Positions 1 to 11,843 of a stretch of 64,000 nt of DNA are shown piece by piece. The position numbers and the translations under genes were made by a program. The DNA comes from Haliclona indistincta (lineage: Eukaryota; Porifera; Demospongiae; Haplosclerida; Chalinidae), in NCBI GenBank assembly GCA_964017065.1, contig OZ024784.1:3763152-3827151 (forward strand), written 5' to 3'. A model generated the notes under the pieces. That model saw only the letters and a list, made by a program, of their open reading frames with translations, did no database searches and was not told the origin of the DNA. Every line of letters starts with the position of its first letter. Position 1 is the stretch's first letter.

Positions 1-2530
1 TTTGGCTCCATCTCCTTCTTTATTGCTATCTGCGGCTCTTCAACTACCGCTTCTTCTGTAACATCCTCTCTCATATCTGGTGTCTCCCTTACTGCGTTAA
101 AATCTTCCTCTTTTGCATCAGCTTCTTCCTCTCTCGTATCAGCTTCTTCCTCCTTTGCAAATGCTTCTGTTTTGTTCCCTCTTGTCTCTTCTTCTCTTTC
201 ACTATCTCCCCCAGTTACTTCCTCTCTTATCTCTGCTTCCTCTCCTTTATTATCTCCTTCCATCTCTTCCAGTCTTGTATTTTCTCTTCTTGCATTAGAT
301 TCTCTCACTTCCTCTTTTGTATCTTCCTCAGTCACTTCCTCTTTTCTATTATATCCGTCTGTCTCTTTCGAATTCTCTCTCTTAGCTGCACTTGTCTCTT
401 GCAACTCCACTTCCTCAGCTGCTTCTGTTCTTGTCTTTTCTTTATTAGCTGTAGACGCGTTCATCACATCGTCTGCCTCCTGTAATGCCTCATCTGCCTC
501 CTTTAGTTCGTTCTCAGCTTTTCTCAATTCTTTCTCTGCATCAATTACTTTCTGTTCTGCCTTTTTAACCCTCTCTTCGGCAGCTTTAAACTTATCTATA
601 GGCTCCTTGTTGTCTGAAGACACTTCTTGTTGTTCTGCAACCTCTTCTTGCTGTTCTGCAATCTCTCCTTGCTGTTCCATAAGCTCTTCTTGGTGTTCTG
701 CAACCTCTTCTTGGTGTTCTGCAGCCTCTCCTTGGTGTTCTGCAACCTCTTCTTGCTGTTCTGTAACCACTTCTTGCTGTTCTGTAACCACTTCTTGCTG
801 TTCTGCAACCTCTTCTTGCTGTTCTGTAACCTCTTCTTGCTGTTCTTCACCTTGTTTTTCAGCTTCTTTTTCCAGCCCATGCAACTTATCTTTCTTCTTC
901 TTCATTTCAGTTGCAGTAGAGCCATCCAAGCTACCTTGATGTGCAGGAATTGTAGTATCATTTTCTTGAGCAAATGACGACTGAACACCAACAGAAGGAC
1001 TTGTAAAAGTTACCCTCTCCGAGAAAGTACTCTCAGATAGAGGCAGGAATGGTGGCCTCCTACCCATCAGCTAGTATGCAAGAACATTGTGATGACAATA
1101 ATATTTTATGATAATTTCTTACATAGGATAGCTCTGTTTGTGTGTCACTATCTACTGCTGTCTGAGTACTAATGGATCTTGTCTCTGCATCGGTGTTAGT
1201 ACCAGCATCTTGCACTAAAAGGAGGAAAAAATTGTTTTAAACCTGTAAAATGCTGGTTACCATAATTTCTAGTCTGAATGCTAGTGGAGTGGAGTGGATT
1301 GCTTGGTGGCGGTGAAGGAGTTGAGCTGCTAACAGGCACAGGTGGTGCATATGTAAAGCTGGGTTGAGGAGGAGTGGGCTGAGATACTGGGGTTGAAGAA
1401 CGTCTGGCAGATGAGCGCCTATTCGATGTATGAGCCGTTACAGGACGAGCCGTTGTAGACTGTTGAACTGGAGAAGAAGATCTGTCTGCAAGTCGCACGG
1501 TTCGGTGACCAGCCAGTCCTGCAGGGGTTGCTGTTCTAGAAGATGATTTCTGCAGAACAGAAAATCAACCATGATTAGCACAATAATATATTTGTGATAG
1601 GACCTTAGTGTCTTGTAGAGTGCTATGTGATGGTGTGACTGAGATTGATGATATTGAACCATTCAGAGACAAAGAGGAGACTATTAGAAGCATGTGGGAC
1701 ATTTTATCGCAAATCATACTTGTAATTACCAGACTTTCTTGTTCCTCTTCCTTTCCATGCTGAGGCAGGACGTGACGTTGTGCTGTTTTGCATTATTGGA
1801 GCCTGCATCACACAAAATATTTCAGTTACACTATGCATAACCGAAGCACTACCTTTCTTTTTGGTCTTTTGCTACTAGCAGCGCTGTGTTGTGGAGTAGC
1901 AGCAACTGGCGGCTCAGCTCTTACACAGCTCTGTATGAAAAATAGACAAATCAGAACTTGCAAAATGATTGTACAACTTCGTCTATAAGAAGTCGAGCGA
2001 CTGTTAGCAGTAGGTGATCTGAGTCCCTCTGAACTGTCTGTTTGATGTCATCTGCTAGTGTCGTTCTCCTAAAGTGATAATGATAATGCTGGACACAAGC
2101 CTGCTAAGTTAACCTCATTCTGCTGCTCTTGTACGGTTCATCATCTCCTTCCTGTGATAAAACTGATGCTGTGCAAATAACGCAATAACGATTTTGACTA
2201 ACTTGACCAGTTTTTTGTGGATATTGTTGCAGAACACGAGAAGCTCGTCTGTCCTGGTAAGCATTAAAATAATACGAGCCCTATTTAAAGTTAAAAAATC
2301 ATATTATCTGCAGGGCACTACTTACCCCTTTGTAAGGAGAGTATTCGCCCCATGGTTTCTCCGGTCCTGACATGTCAAAACCGTCCTCTCTGCGTCGCAT
2401 TCGAGCATAACTTCGTCTGCAGAAAGAAGTACAGCGCGCTACTGAGCTGCTATTACTAACAGATCTGTACGCACACTTTACGAGCGGCAGTTGTAGACAC
2501 ACTTGCTGAACGGCTCTCTCTTCTGCTCAT
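1..2530 (-). CDS. Unrecognised Ser/Pro-rich and Glu-rich coiled-coil protein (partial, C-terminus off the window)
   Basis: I do not recognise this gene. It starts at the ATG at 2528-2530 (MSRRESRSASVSTTAARK). Several short exons follow (about 2327-2418, 2205-2260, 2105-2150, 1735-1800, 1196-1551) encoding basic Ser/Pro/Thr-rich low-complexity protein. The last visible exon begins near 1071 (MGRRPPFLPLSEST) and stays open to base 1. It carries a Lys-rich patch and then about eleven seven-residue repeats of the type EQQEEVA at 615-845, then an Ala/Lys/Glu helix-like stretch and a long Glu-rich tail. The heptad period suggests a coiled coil; a cytoskeletal or cilium-associated role would be a guess. 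The POLRMT stop lies 225 bp upstream on the same strand. Splice sites were read by eye, so exact exon edges are approximate. Confidence 0.6.
615..845 (-). repeat. 21-nt tandem repeat encoding heptads (EQQEEVA type)
   Basis: About eleven near-identical 21-nt units lie inside the coiled-coil exon. On the minus strand they read as EQQEEVA/EHQEEVA heptads. Because the unit is a multiple of three and contains no stop in several frames, long spurious open frames appear on both strands here. Confidence 0.85.
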
Positions 2531-2754
2531 GGTTGTGCAACTTGATACACATCAAAGGTGTCATAATTAAGCAAAATTAACTGTCGCTGTTTGGAGTGCT
2601 AAATAAGACCTTTTTACACTTCACAGTTATTAATAGATCTGAAATAATAATTATTTAAAAGTTCTCTGTTGTCATGTTAACTGAAAAAATAAGTCGAATC
2701 AACAACTTGACTAAGATCAAAATCACCTGTGATGACAATAAAGTACACAGTGTA

Positions 2755-5700
2755 TCAATAAATTTTTATAGATTCTACCTCGTGAAGGTAAGTCCACTTT
2801 AAACTGGCAAACTTTGACACTCTTTTTGTCTTTTTCTCTATATCTAAAGAAAGACAAACAACAAGTTAGCTACTGCATTATAACTGCCTTACGGAAGTCC
2901 GCCAAATATTTCTTCAAAGTTGTCTGCAAGATCGTCAAGAATTGGTTGACTATGCATAGCCACAAACTGCTCTCTGCAAATCTACCACACAATCATCATG
3001 CATGTCATCAGTGAACTCACTTTGTTCATTTTATCAACAAATACTGGATGGGTCCAGTAGCTATCGTGAACAGCAGCAAATGGAACACCAGCTCTAAACA
3101 AGATACAGCTGTAATCTATACTAGTTACATAATCAGTTTGTCTTACTTATGACAGTATAGTGCAGTCAGCATCATGTGGGTGGAGTCAAGAGAGTGCACA
3201 AAATTAGGAGGCATGCCATTCTTTTGTTTTGTGGTGTTTGGACGACTGGCAATGTCGTACTTAGTATTGGACACAATTCTTTGCAGTGGAGTCGACAACT
3301 GGAGGAAAGAGAATATGAGAACAGTAATGAAGCAGCAGTCCTCACCGATTTTATTACATTCATGTGGTATGGCTGTGCCACAGGCATACCAAGAGGTGTG
3401 GTCCACTCTACAGGTCTACCTGCCTTGGCTATCTTACGAGCAGAAATCGTAAACCAATCCTGTGTGGAGCAGTTTTTTGTTAGCCATTACAAGAAATAAA
3501 GATCTAGAGATACTTGTATTTCCCTAGCATTTGAAAACATTTTTGCCAAGCTTTTGAAGACGAGGTCTATCAGATAAATACTGCATTGGTACAGGTTTTC
3601 TCGAGGGATGCTGTCTTTCAGCTGCTTCTGCAGAGGCAGTGTAATGGCACAGTACAGTGTCCCACTGAATACTGTACCTCTATCATTAGTCGTCCACCAA
3701 TATATGTTACTCCATATACCACTGTCATCACTGGAGTCTTGACAACCTAGAAACAGATTTGATTCTACTCTGTACACAAACACTTTACTCGCCTTTCGAG
3801 TCACTTTCCCTTCCAGTAATATAGCTATCTTTTTCTGATCCTCAGAGCCTTCAGTGCAATCTTGAGCTCTCATAACATTGACCTAAAGGAATGTAGTTAA
3901 AGGTATGTAGGAAGCAACAGTTACATACCAATCTTGCTACTTCACTATACAAGTCTTCAGGTTCATCTCCAGGAACTAAGTTGACCTGGTAACATCAGCA
4001 ACAGACAGTATTAGTACAATATCACACCACGAACCTGTTTGGCTCCATAGGAGTCTCTACCAAGAGCAGCATAGTGTTGCAGACCATTGCATGACCCATC
4101 CTGAGCAACAAACAGGGAGTTACTCCATGTTTCTTGCTGATGTCATTACTCACTTGATGGATATAAATGTGCGAGATGTACTCAGTTGGACTGGGTGACC
4201 TGAGGGCAGCAGCTAGTTCCATACAGCAAGCCAGCGTCTGCCATGGTTCATCCGATTTCTTCCACCACCCATTGCCCTGATAATTGGAGAAAGACATCAA
4301 TATCAATATGTTAACAGCTCACTGTTAAAGGATTGTCTGCTGAGTCAAATATCTCATCAATCATCTCATCAGCGAAGGCAATCCTTTCTTTCAAAGCAGC
4401 TCTAATGAAAGGTATGAATGTAGTTGACTACCATCAGTAACAAACTGACTTGCTTTTTGTTCCATAAAGATTAGCAAGATGCACCTTTAGCCACATCAGG
4501 CCTCTCTCACCTAGGGGATGCCCTATACCAGGTTTCACCAGACCTCTGCTCAAATCACTGCCTGAGATACAGACGGCTATAAGAGAAATAAACGGTCAAC
4601 ACTCACTAAGATGATTGAGATGAGGAGGAATAGGGTAAACTCTGCTGCGAAAGTCCATATTTTGTGGCAACCAGAAGACCTTGTCTCTGAACTACATGAA
4701 ACCAATTATTAATGGTAATAGCATTGAACTCTGTTATCTAATTTACAGTACTAGTGAAAATCAAACAGTGAAATCTAAAGAGGAAGTTATACCTAAACTT
4801 ACAAAATTAGCGAGAGAGAGCCTGTAGAGAAGGGTCATCTTTAATGAGAAGGACTCATTACGAAGCTTCTTGATTTCTTTTTTTATTCTTTTGACTTGCA
4901 TCTTGATTTCAAAATCATCACAATCTCTAGACATCAAACACCCACCACGTAAACACCTCACATGCAGTTTGTGTGAGACATACATAGGAACAGAAGGTAG
5001 TTCAGGAACATCTTGGGAAGGTTGTTCCAGCAGGCTAAGATCATTCTTGTTGAACAAGTCAATCACAATATCGAGAATCTGTACAAAAAAATCAGAATAA
5101 ATACTGTATTCTCAGACAACTGTGATACTTCATTGGTCATTTGGAACGACCGAAATCCACTTACTCGAGTATTGACACTCCAGGGACAGGAAGATAAATA
5201 ATTGAGTGAGTCAAAGACTGGCTTCATGTTGTCAGAATTATGAAGCAGCAGGTGATACTGATACGAGTCAGAAGCACAACGAGCAATTTGTGCTAGAAAA
5301 AAATTAATTGTCTGAACATAGTTGAAAAATATGTATTCTAGCTCACAAGAAAGTGCCAAGTAGCCGCCTTCAGTGATATAAGTCCATGGACGTGGTGGTA
5401 CCAACATTGGAACTTCAAAGGCATTCATCTTGAAGTGAGTTTGAATATCTTTTTTATCAAGCTTTTTGAACAAATCTATAAGTTTGTGATGGCAAACTAA
5501 GTATCCAGTTGTCTTTTGGTATGATTTTTCATGTATTCGACGGAATGCAGGAGTTCTAATGTTGAGAAGTATGTTAGGATCACAATTATTGTATAATACG
5601 TACTCTTCGTCAATCATGGCTGTATCAAGTAGCATTCTGAGCAGTGCTCCACCAACCTAGCAGACAGAGATACAAGAATATCAAGAGAGAGCTGTTCTTA

Positions 5701-7583
5701 CACGAGCTGATACTTCAAAGGGCCACATAGGATATTCCTTGTCCTAAGAAACATCAATCTTGGGTCATAGTATTTGACACAACACCTACTATTGTCCCTT
5801 CACTGATGGTCTGTGAGTCCAGGTGTTTCCAGTAATCGCGTGCTGTAAACTGTGACTGCAGTCGTGGTGACATCATGTAGTCAATGTATCCATTGTAGAC
5901 CTGTTCCATCTGTGCTCAGAGAAACACACTTCGTGGTTACATAGTGGATAAAGATTCTCCTCACCTTGTTTAAAGAACCAGCTTTTCTCTTTTGATCAAC
6001 AACATACATTCTCCATGCTGGTCGTACTATTTGATTGCACAACAAGGACACTGGAAATCCATCAGGATTTTGCAACAGTTGGATCACTGCCTAGAGTAGT
6101 ATCATGATGATGAATGTGTGTATGTGTTATGCAATCCAACTGACAAAATTAATGACAAAGCTAGCCCACTGCTTCGATTTAAGACTAGCCAGGAATGGAT
6201 AGTACTTTGGAATACTATCAGGATCTATAGAGTGAACGAATCAATTGTTACAAAAGAATGCACGTCTATCTCAACTTCTTGGGTATTCACTGTTCATAAT
6301 GTGTTTATATTTTCTTTTCACTCTGTTAACACTGTCAACCAGTGCTTTCTCCCATTCTTTCAACAGTTTATTAAGAGTAACAGACGCCTGTACACGTGCT
6401 AAATACATTTCTTAGGTGAGCATGTTAGATCACCTTAACTTCTTCACCTTTGTGGCTACGGCTAACAATAGAAGGGATCTCAAGGTATCCCTAAAACATG
6501 AGAATATGGAAGAGAGCAAAATGAGTAACAACAGTACCCTTTTCTCTATTTCCAGTTGCTCAGCTACTCTCTCTTTGAGTACCTTAGAATCTAACAAAGC
6601 TGTGAATGAGTGCTGTATGTGTAAATGTATTCAAACCTCGTAATATAATAACACACTTACACTAGGATCTTCACTGCAGTGCTCTGTTGAATAATACGAC
6701 TCAAGGAGTTTCGGAAATTTCAGTGATACTTTTTTGGGTGGGGGAGGGATGGGTGTGATGTTTCTTCTCTCAAGCAGCTAGATGTATGAGTCAACCAATT
6801 CAAATACACACGGTATCAGATACTGACCGATAATAGGCGCTTTGTTTGATAGACAGTTAACAGGTTTGTGTAAACAACATGCTCAAGCTTGTGCCCCTAT
6901 AATATAAAACAGTTTAATATCTGTGACATCAGTGCTGGAGCACACCTTGCTCTCCATCTCAGTGATAAGGTGATCAACTTCAATAGCTGACATATTGTCA
7001 GTCCTAGAAGATGTGTATACATCAGATGAACCTTGCATGCATCGAGCATACTTTGCATAGTTGTAGAGCAACACTGCATAGGTAGCAGAATTAGGAACTA
7101 TGCCGTCTTCTGCCATGGTTCTGAATAGCATATCTACCTTCATTTGGTTACCCTAAGAAGAGGAGTCAAAGAATTTAAATGTGGAAGGAGAGTGGCACCT
7201 GTTCAACCCAACCCAGTAACAGTTGGTTATATACACGGGTGCTGAATTGGTGTCCATCTCTTCGATAGACATTGAACAATTGCTCTGCAGGATCTGGCTG
7301 CATGGGAATAAAAAAGCACAAGACGTGAATGAAGACTAACTCGTCCTTGTGAAAGCAAAACGTCCAGCATAGACAGACAGAAGAACTCATCGGACAGTGA
7401 GTTCAGCCATTTGCTGCGATGTCGATCGTCAACCACGAGTTTGGGCCGTGGGATCGGTTTAGTAGCCTGCTGTCTGGCATGGCTCAATAATCCTAACAGT
7501 GGTGACTTATAGTAACTCTGGAGACATCTCTCGAACTGTTACTAACTTGTTTGGGGACGCAACCGAGTCCAGAGACGCAGCAT
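2755..7583 (-). CDS. POLRMT: Mitochondrial DNA-directed RNA polymerase (POLRMT), T7-phage type
   Basis: Single-subunit polymerase that transcribes mitochondrial DNA. The start at 7581-7583 gives an Arg-rich presequence ([12 protein letters not shown] joined to RLLSHARQQ), fitting mitochondrial import. A PPR-like segment with [18 protein letters not shown] lies near 6880-7140, followed by the N-terminal and palm regions. Motif A ([16 protein letters not shown]) is at about 4030-4100; motif B ([13 protein letters not shown]) is split by a short intron at 3747-3792; [16 protein letters not shown] is near 3150-3215; motif C (HDSYW) is near 3065. The C-terminus continues through [20 protein letters not shown] and a last exon ending ESIKIY, stop at 2755-2757. 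All family hallmarks are intact. The start codon is 48 bp from the divergent BAG1-like start, so a shared promoter is likely. Confidence 0.95.
3747..3792 (-). other. 46-bp GC-AG intron inside POLRMT motif B
   Basis: The reading frame needs CGA-AAG joined to GTT-GTC-AAG to rebuild motif B (RKVVK). The intron removed begins GCGAGT and ends CTAG, so it uses a GC donor. The frame is exactly restored, and no GT donor fits. Confidence 0.75.
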
Positions 7584-7631
7584 GGTGGTTTGAGACAAGG
7601 CCACGTGGGTGGGGCGTGGCTGTAAAGTGAA

Positions 7632-8505
7632 ATGTCCTCGAAAATGTCGTTCTCGGTTGAAGTCAGTCATGGTAAGTAGTGACAGAGTTTCGTAAAAGCT
7701 ATCATTTTATCTTCTTTTAGGGTCAAACAAGCACAGCCTTTCTATTACTAATCCTGCAACTACCAGTATAGGAAAACTAAAGTGCCGATTACATGAAGTT
7801 ACAGGGGTTCCCACTGAAGGGCAGAAACTGATTTTTAGAGGTTAGTAATCAGTTAGGGGAATTTTAGTCCTTGCTCTTCATTTCAGGTAGAACACTCAAA
7901 GATGATTCACAACTTGTTAGTGATACACATATGAAGGAAGGAAGTAAATTAATAATGCTCGGAAGGACGGTTTGTGTAATAAATAATCCACTCAATTCAT
8001 CCCACAGCCACTTCACTTTTTAGATTGATCTTTATCAGGAAGATCATTTAAAATCATTAGATGTAATCGTAGCTACAGTTGATCGTGTTGAACAGAAGTT
8101 TGTCCGTCTTGATGAAGAACTAGATGGAATTGAAAAGGTACGTAATAATTCCTCTCTTGTACTTGCATAGCCGTTTACTACATATAATGCTAAGGTCACA
8201 TCAATTTTTTCATTAGGGCTTTTTAGATACTTCATTGGTGCATGAAGCTTGCAAGCGTCTGGATAAACAGGTAATTGGCTGTAGTGAACAGTTTATGCAG
8301 GCTCTGGAACAGATCGATGGAATTGTGAGTGGTGTCATTATGGCTTTTAGGTGGCTGCTTTAATTTTTGTGTACAGATTTTGGGTGCTTCTGAGACTCTG
8401 GTGCGTGGTCGAAGAAAAGTTCTAGTTAATCGTGTTCAGAACCTGATCGATCTATCAGACAAGTTACGTACCAGAATACAGCAATGTCAGAAGAAACAAA
8501 ATTGA
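7632..8505 (+). CDS. BAG1: BAG1-like co-chaperone (ubiquitin-like plus BAG domain)
   Basis: BAG1 binds the Hsc70/Hsp70 ATPase domain and promotes nucleotide exchange; its ubiquitin-like domain links it to the proteasome. The start at 7632 (MSSKMSFSVEVSHG) leads into a ubiquitin-like fold over three exons, with the typical LHEVTGVPTEGQKLIFRG and RTLKDDSQLVSDTHMKEGSK signatures. A helical BAG domain follows from about 8035 to the stop at 8503-8505, ending DLSDKLRTRIQQCQKKQN. Domain order and short length (about 200 aa) match the small BAG1 isoform. Introns are short. It is divergent from POLRMT. Confidence is high for the family and a little lower for orthology to BAG1 within the BAG family. 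Confidence 0.88.
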
Positions 8506-10096
8506 GAGAAATTATTTTATTCATGAAAATCATTTTGTTATGTGAACACGTGATCTGTACAATCTTCCATTTGATAATAGCCAGCTTGCTCTGCTAGGCG
8601 TTGTTGTATAATCTGCTAGCATGTGACTTCCATGTATGTGTATGCTAAGAGCCATGTGGCATCATGGGTATACCAGTGTTGCAGCACGATTGCACACGAG
8701 AAGTACCCGTACTTCTGTAATCTCTTAGCATACAGACATTATGAAGTCACACTAGCAACACTACTGTGCAGGGAGCTCCATGAAGTAGTTTATATGACGA
8801 TGAGACATGAGCACTCTATGGCCCAATGGCAAGCTGGATGTAGCTACACGTCCTCTATTGCACGATTGCACAGAGGAGAGAGCTGAACTGGGGTGTGATC
8901 AGGCTATGGCTGAGATCAGGATTGAAAGCTGGTTTGCAATTACAGTAGGATGAGCATACGTCTGAATGGTTAACTACAGTCAGTCTGGTTTACTTGCCAG
9001 ACTACCACTTGCGTTAATGTATAAATTTTCATGCTATGACACAAGAGTTGCCATAATGTGGGTTGGTTATGATTTGGAAATAAATTACTAGTGTAACCAG
9101 TGAGTGTAACCATAGGTATTAGTAGTGTAACAGACTCTTGGACTCTATTTTGTCATAATATTATCATGGACAGACTTCAGATTTACTTATTCTTATACAA
9201 TACTCACTACATTGTTCTGCTACCACAGTACTACAGTATCATTGTCATTAGTTTTATTGTTGTGCTTATTTTCATGACACTGCTGAGAGTCTGAACCAAA
9301 ACCGACCAGTCAATCTACGTGTTGCACTAGATTCTACATCTGAATAATATTGTATTGTATCAGTTCTGGCTCCTATTTAGAAATTATTCAAGGTTCTTGC
9401 AAAAAAACTCAAAATGATAAAAATTGGGCTAAATAATGTTAAGAATTATGTTTTGCATGATTCAGGTGAGAATAATTCAAGGGAACCAATATACCATAGA
9501 TTTTAACCTTTATTGAGGGTGCACAGCTATGTGGAAAACTAGATGGCGGCCACAATGCATGTATTAGAGTTTAAACGCTGCTATTTCTCTTGGTGGTACA
9601 CACTTGGATCTGCTCTCTAGCATTGTCCCAACTGTACAGTAGCACAGAGATTGCTTGAACACGTGATGAACCTGGAACTGGTGAAATTTACTTTCGCTTT
9701 CTTCCTGTTCTTCTTCTTTCTTTCTTCATTCAGCGAGCCTAGCGCCTTAACGTGAGCAGAGGCCAGGATGTCTAATGGGAGCAACAGATGGAGAGTATAC
9801 AGAGAGTGGTCTATAACATGACGTTGACATCAGGAAGCTATAGTCTGACATTAAGCGAGAGATGTGCTCAGTGATCTTGCATTATATTGCAACATTTCGA
9901 GGCACGCAACACTAAACATAACAAAATCAAGATCTTTTACGGAGTGTCTACATGTACACACATCATATAGAAATGTACCATCAATAGCATTTGGACATTA
10001 TATCACAACTGCTACAATAACATACGTGATGAACAGGACGGAGTGAAAGGTTAAGTAAAAAAAAAACACTTAGAACTGTAAGTGGCACTGTGGCGG
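8506..10096. other. Intergenic, no supported gene
   Basis: AT-rich sequence between the BAG1-like gene and the first small-family gene. Open frames up to 87 codons (for example at 8623-8886) show no recognisable domain, no splice continuity and no compositional support. I see no RNA gene. Confidence 0.5.
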
Positions 10097-10102
10097 GTTT
10101 AC

Positions 10103-10127
10103 CTTGGATCTTCCCTGTGTTGCTCAT
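10103..10127 (-). pseudogene. Orphan first exon of the C11orf98-like gene
   Basis: Reading from 10127 leftwards gives an ATG, the AACACAGGGAAGATC core and a GTAAAC donor, matching exon 1 of the intact gene at 42470-42508. It is 14 nt shorter (3-nt and 11-nt losses), which breaks the frame, and no later exon follows. It is a duplication remnant carried with the shared bidirectional promoter. Confidence 0.8.
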
Positions 10128-10195
10128 TGATGATGACGTGACCACGTGGTAGGCTAATGCGAGCTCGAGCAGCCCCGCCCAATTAGAAAGAGCAT

Positions 10196-10202
10196 TATAA
10201 AA
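10196..10202 (+). promoter_or_regulatory. TATA box of small-family gene 1
   Basis: TATAAAA lies 85 bp before the ATG at 10287. A GC-box-like CCCCGCCC and a CACGTG E-box lie just upstream, in the interval shared with the divergent orphan exon. Confidence 0.6.
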
Positions 10203-10286
10203 TCAGACGCGCTTGCGTACCTTTTCATCAATCTGCAAGCAGTTCTCTATCGTTGGCGTGTTCTTTCTCTTCATTGTAGAAACAGG

Positions 10287-10723
10287 ATGACTACCTTGAG
10301 TAAGTTTCTTTTCGCTTGTATTTACATTCCACTGTCCACCCTCAGATATTCATATACAATTCCACAACAACTGCAAACAGGCAGCAACATTAAAAAACTT
10401 TATTGCAAGTTCTGGAAGTTGGATTTACCCATTCCAATCTGGTGTACCTAGTGGTGGAAAAGTCTCAGGAGATGTAAGTTAAAACAAAAGATCTTACATG
10501 TTTATGCTGTATTTTATAGGTCCTAGGAGAGGGAGAAAATTGTCAAGGAAAATTCACCATCATCTATCCAAGTGGAGATATTTTTGTACTAGAATTCCAA
10601 TATGGTGGTGGGGTGTTTTGGAAAGCCACTCCTACACATGGTCCCTACGTTGTGCTGACACTAGAGAGGCCACATCTCACCGAGGATACAATGACGTGCA
10701 ATTTCGTTGCCAATGATGCTTAG
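10287..10723 (+). CDS. Small uncharacterised beta-rich-looking protein, copy 1
   Basis: Three exons. Exon 1 encodes only MTTL plus one base; exon 2 starts IHIQFHNNCKQAATLKNF; exon 3 starts VLGEGENCQGKF and ends NFVANDA, stop at 10721-10723. The total is about 115 aa with no signal peptide and no membrane segment. Conserved marks in the four copies are NN..QAA..KNF, GSW..P.QS.VPSGG, GENC.GKFT, PSGD.FVL.FQYGG.VFWKATPT.GP and VAND. I do not recognise the family. Asn-rich start, alternating hydrophobics and Gly/Trp turns suggest a small cytosolic beta-sandwich. A distant resemblance in layout to aegerolysins was considered but not supported. It is nearly identical to copy 4 at 41890-42334. Confidence 0.75.
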
Positions 10724-11740
10724 AAGAGAATTGCAAGAAAAGCACTAAATATATAGAGCTTGATTAGAAAGTAGCCTATAGCTCATCATGATTATTACAC
10801 TATACTCTGTTTCAATCTATAAATCAATCAATAAACATCAAGTCATTTGTTTTAGAATCTGTGTGGGTTTGGGCGTGCGTGTGTGCAAGTTTTGAGATAG
10901 ATCTCGGCACGCATGTGCCATGGTATTTGCAATTCCCGCTCATCAATTATTCATGTATGCAAGTTTGACTACTCAATGCAAGCATGCATAAAAGTTTCTA
11001 AACATAGTTATAGATGCTTGACTTGTAATACAATTTTGCAATTCTATATAAAATGGTATGTAACCTCGAAGTCATACTGATTTGCTGTCTCTTGGATATC
11101 TGTTGTATGCACTCGTGCAGTATAATAACCTATTCCCGATCTCCATGATGCATAAACACCTCTGTCTCATTTCTATGTCATTTGACAATGACCAAAATGA
11201 AGTGTTTTTGTTTTGCAGATAAAGTAGTATTTCACAGAATTTCCTTTACTGATTTACTCAAGCACATGGATACATGCATGTGCTGCAACCTCATAGCGTA
11301 TGTCCGATACTATACCTGAAGCTGATTGATTATATTTCATGCAATCATGTTTAAGTCACAAAACTAATTCATTTTACAACTCTCTCTTCCGCATACAACA
11401 AATAATTATGTGTCAGCACTCTCAAATTACTTTCTCAAGTATCCAGTTCAAAATAGTGTCAGCTATTACAATGGGGGCAGTGACACACTCCCAGTAACAA
11501 AGAATGAAGGAACTAACAAGGAAGCAACTACTGGAGTCAATGATCAAACAATATCCATTTGTATGAAATGCGGAAAGGATTATAGCAACATTGAAGTTCA
11601 ACTCTACAAAGTAATTGCATGCTATTGTATTACAGCTCGATCACAGCATGATGATCAAAGTAAAATTCGCGTGGTAAACCACGAAATTCATAGACTCCGC
11701 CCACTGGCGGGCATAATATAAAACTAAGGCTGCTAGCAGG
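10724..11740. other. Spacer between small-family genes 1 and 2
   Basis: AT-rich, with no convincing gene. Most of it is also present, inverted, at 40985-41889. The 103-codon open frame at 11410-11721 is interrupted by indels in the other copy, so it is unlikely to be coding. Confidence 0.5.
11717..11723 (+). promoter_or_regulatory. TATA box of small-family gene 2
   Basis: TATAAAA sits 24 bp before a duplicated 46-bp leader segment and 127 bp before the ATG. Confidence 0.55.
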
Positions 11741-11834
11741 TCTACACTGACGATTTTCTTCAATTCTCACTCCTTCTGAGCACTAGTCTACACTGACGAT
11801 TTTCTCTTCAATTCTCACTCCTTCTGAGCACTAG
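11741..11834 (+). repeat. Tandem duplication in the leader of small-family gene 2 (46 and 48 bp)
   Basis: Units 11741-11786 and 11787-11834 both start TCTACACTGACGATTTTC and end GAGCACTAG; the second has 2 extra bases. The repeat lies between the TATA box and the ATG, so it probably duplicates the transcription start or 5' UTR. Confidence 0.85.
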
Positions 11835-11843
11835 TCTATTATA

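Larger units (their letters stand above)
10097..11600 (+). repeat. Inverted segmental duplication, left copy
   Basis: This stretch matches the reverse complement of about 40985-42508. The match includes the whole small-family gene, its promoter, the first exon and donor of the C11orf98-like gene, and over 800 bp of 3' flank. Small indels and substitutions are scattered through it. End points are approximate. Confidence 0.85.

Noticed and set aside
172..939. Plus-strand 255-codon Ser/Cys-rich open frame
   Set aside because: It is the antisense shadow of the Glu-rich heptad exon; the 21-nt repeat keeps several frames open, and the minus-strand frame has a consistent exon chain and start.
3174..3499. 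Plus-strand open frames of 92-107 codons
   Set aside because: Antisense to conserved POLRMT exons including the [15 protein letters not shown] motif.
8623..8886. 87-codon plus-strand frame downstream of the BAG1-like gene
   Set aside because: No domain, no splice partners, and composition like the surrounding spacer.
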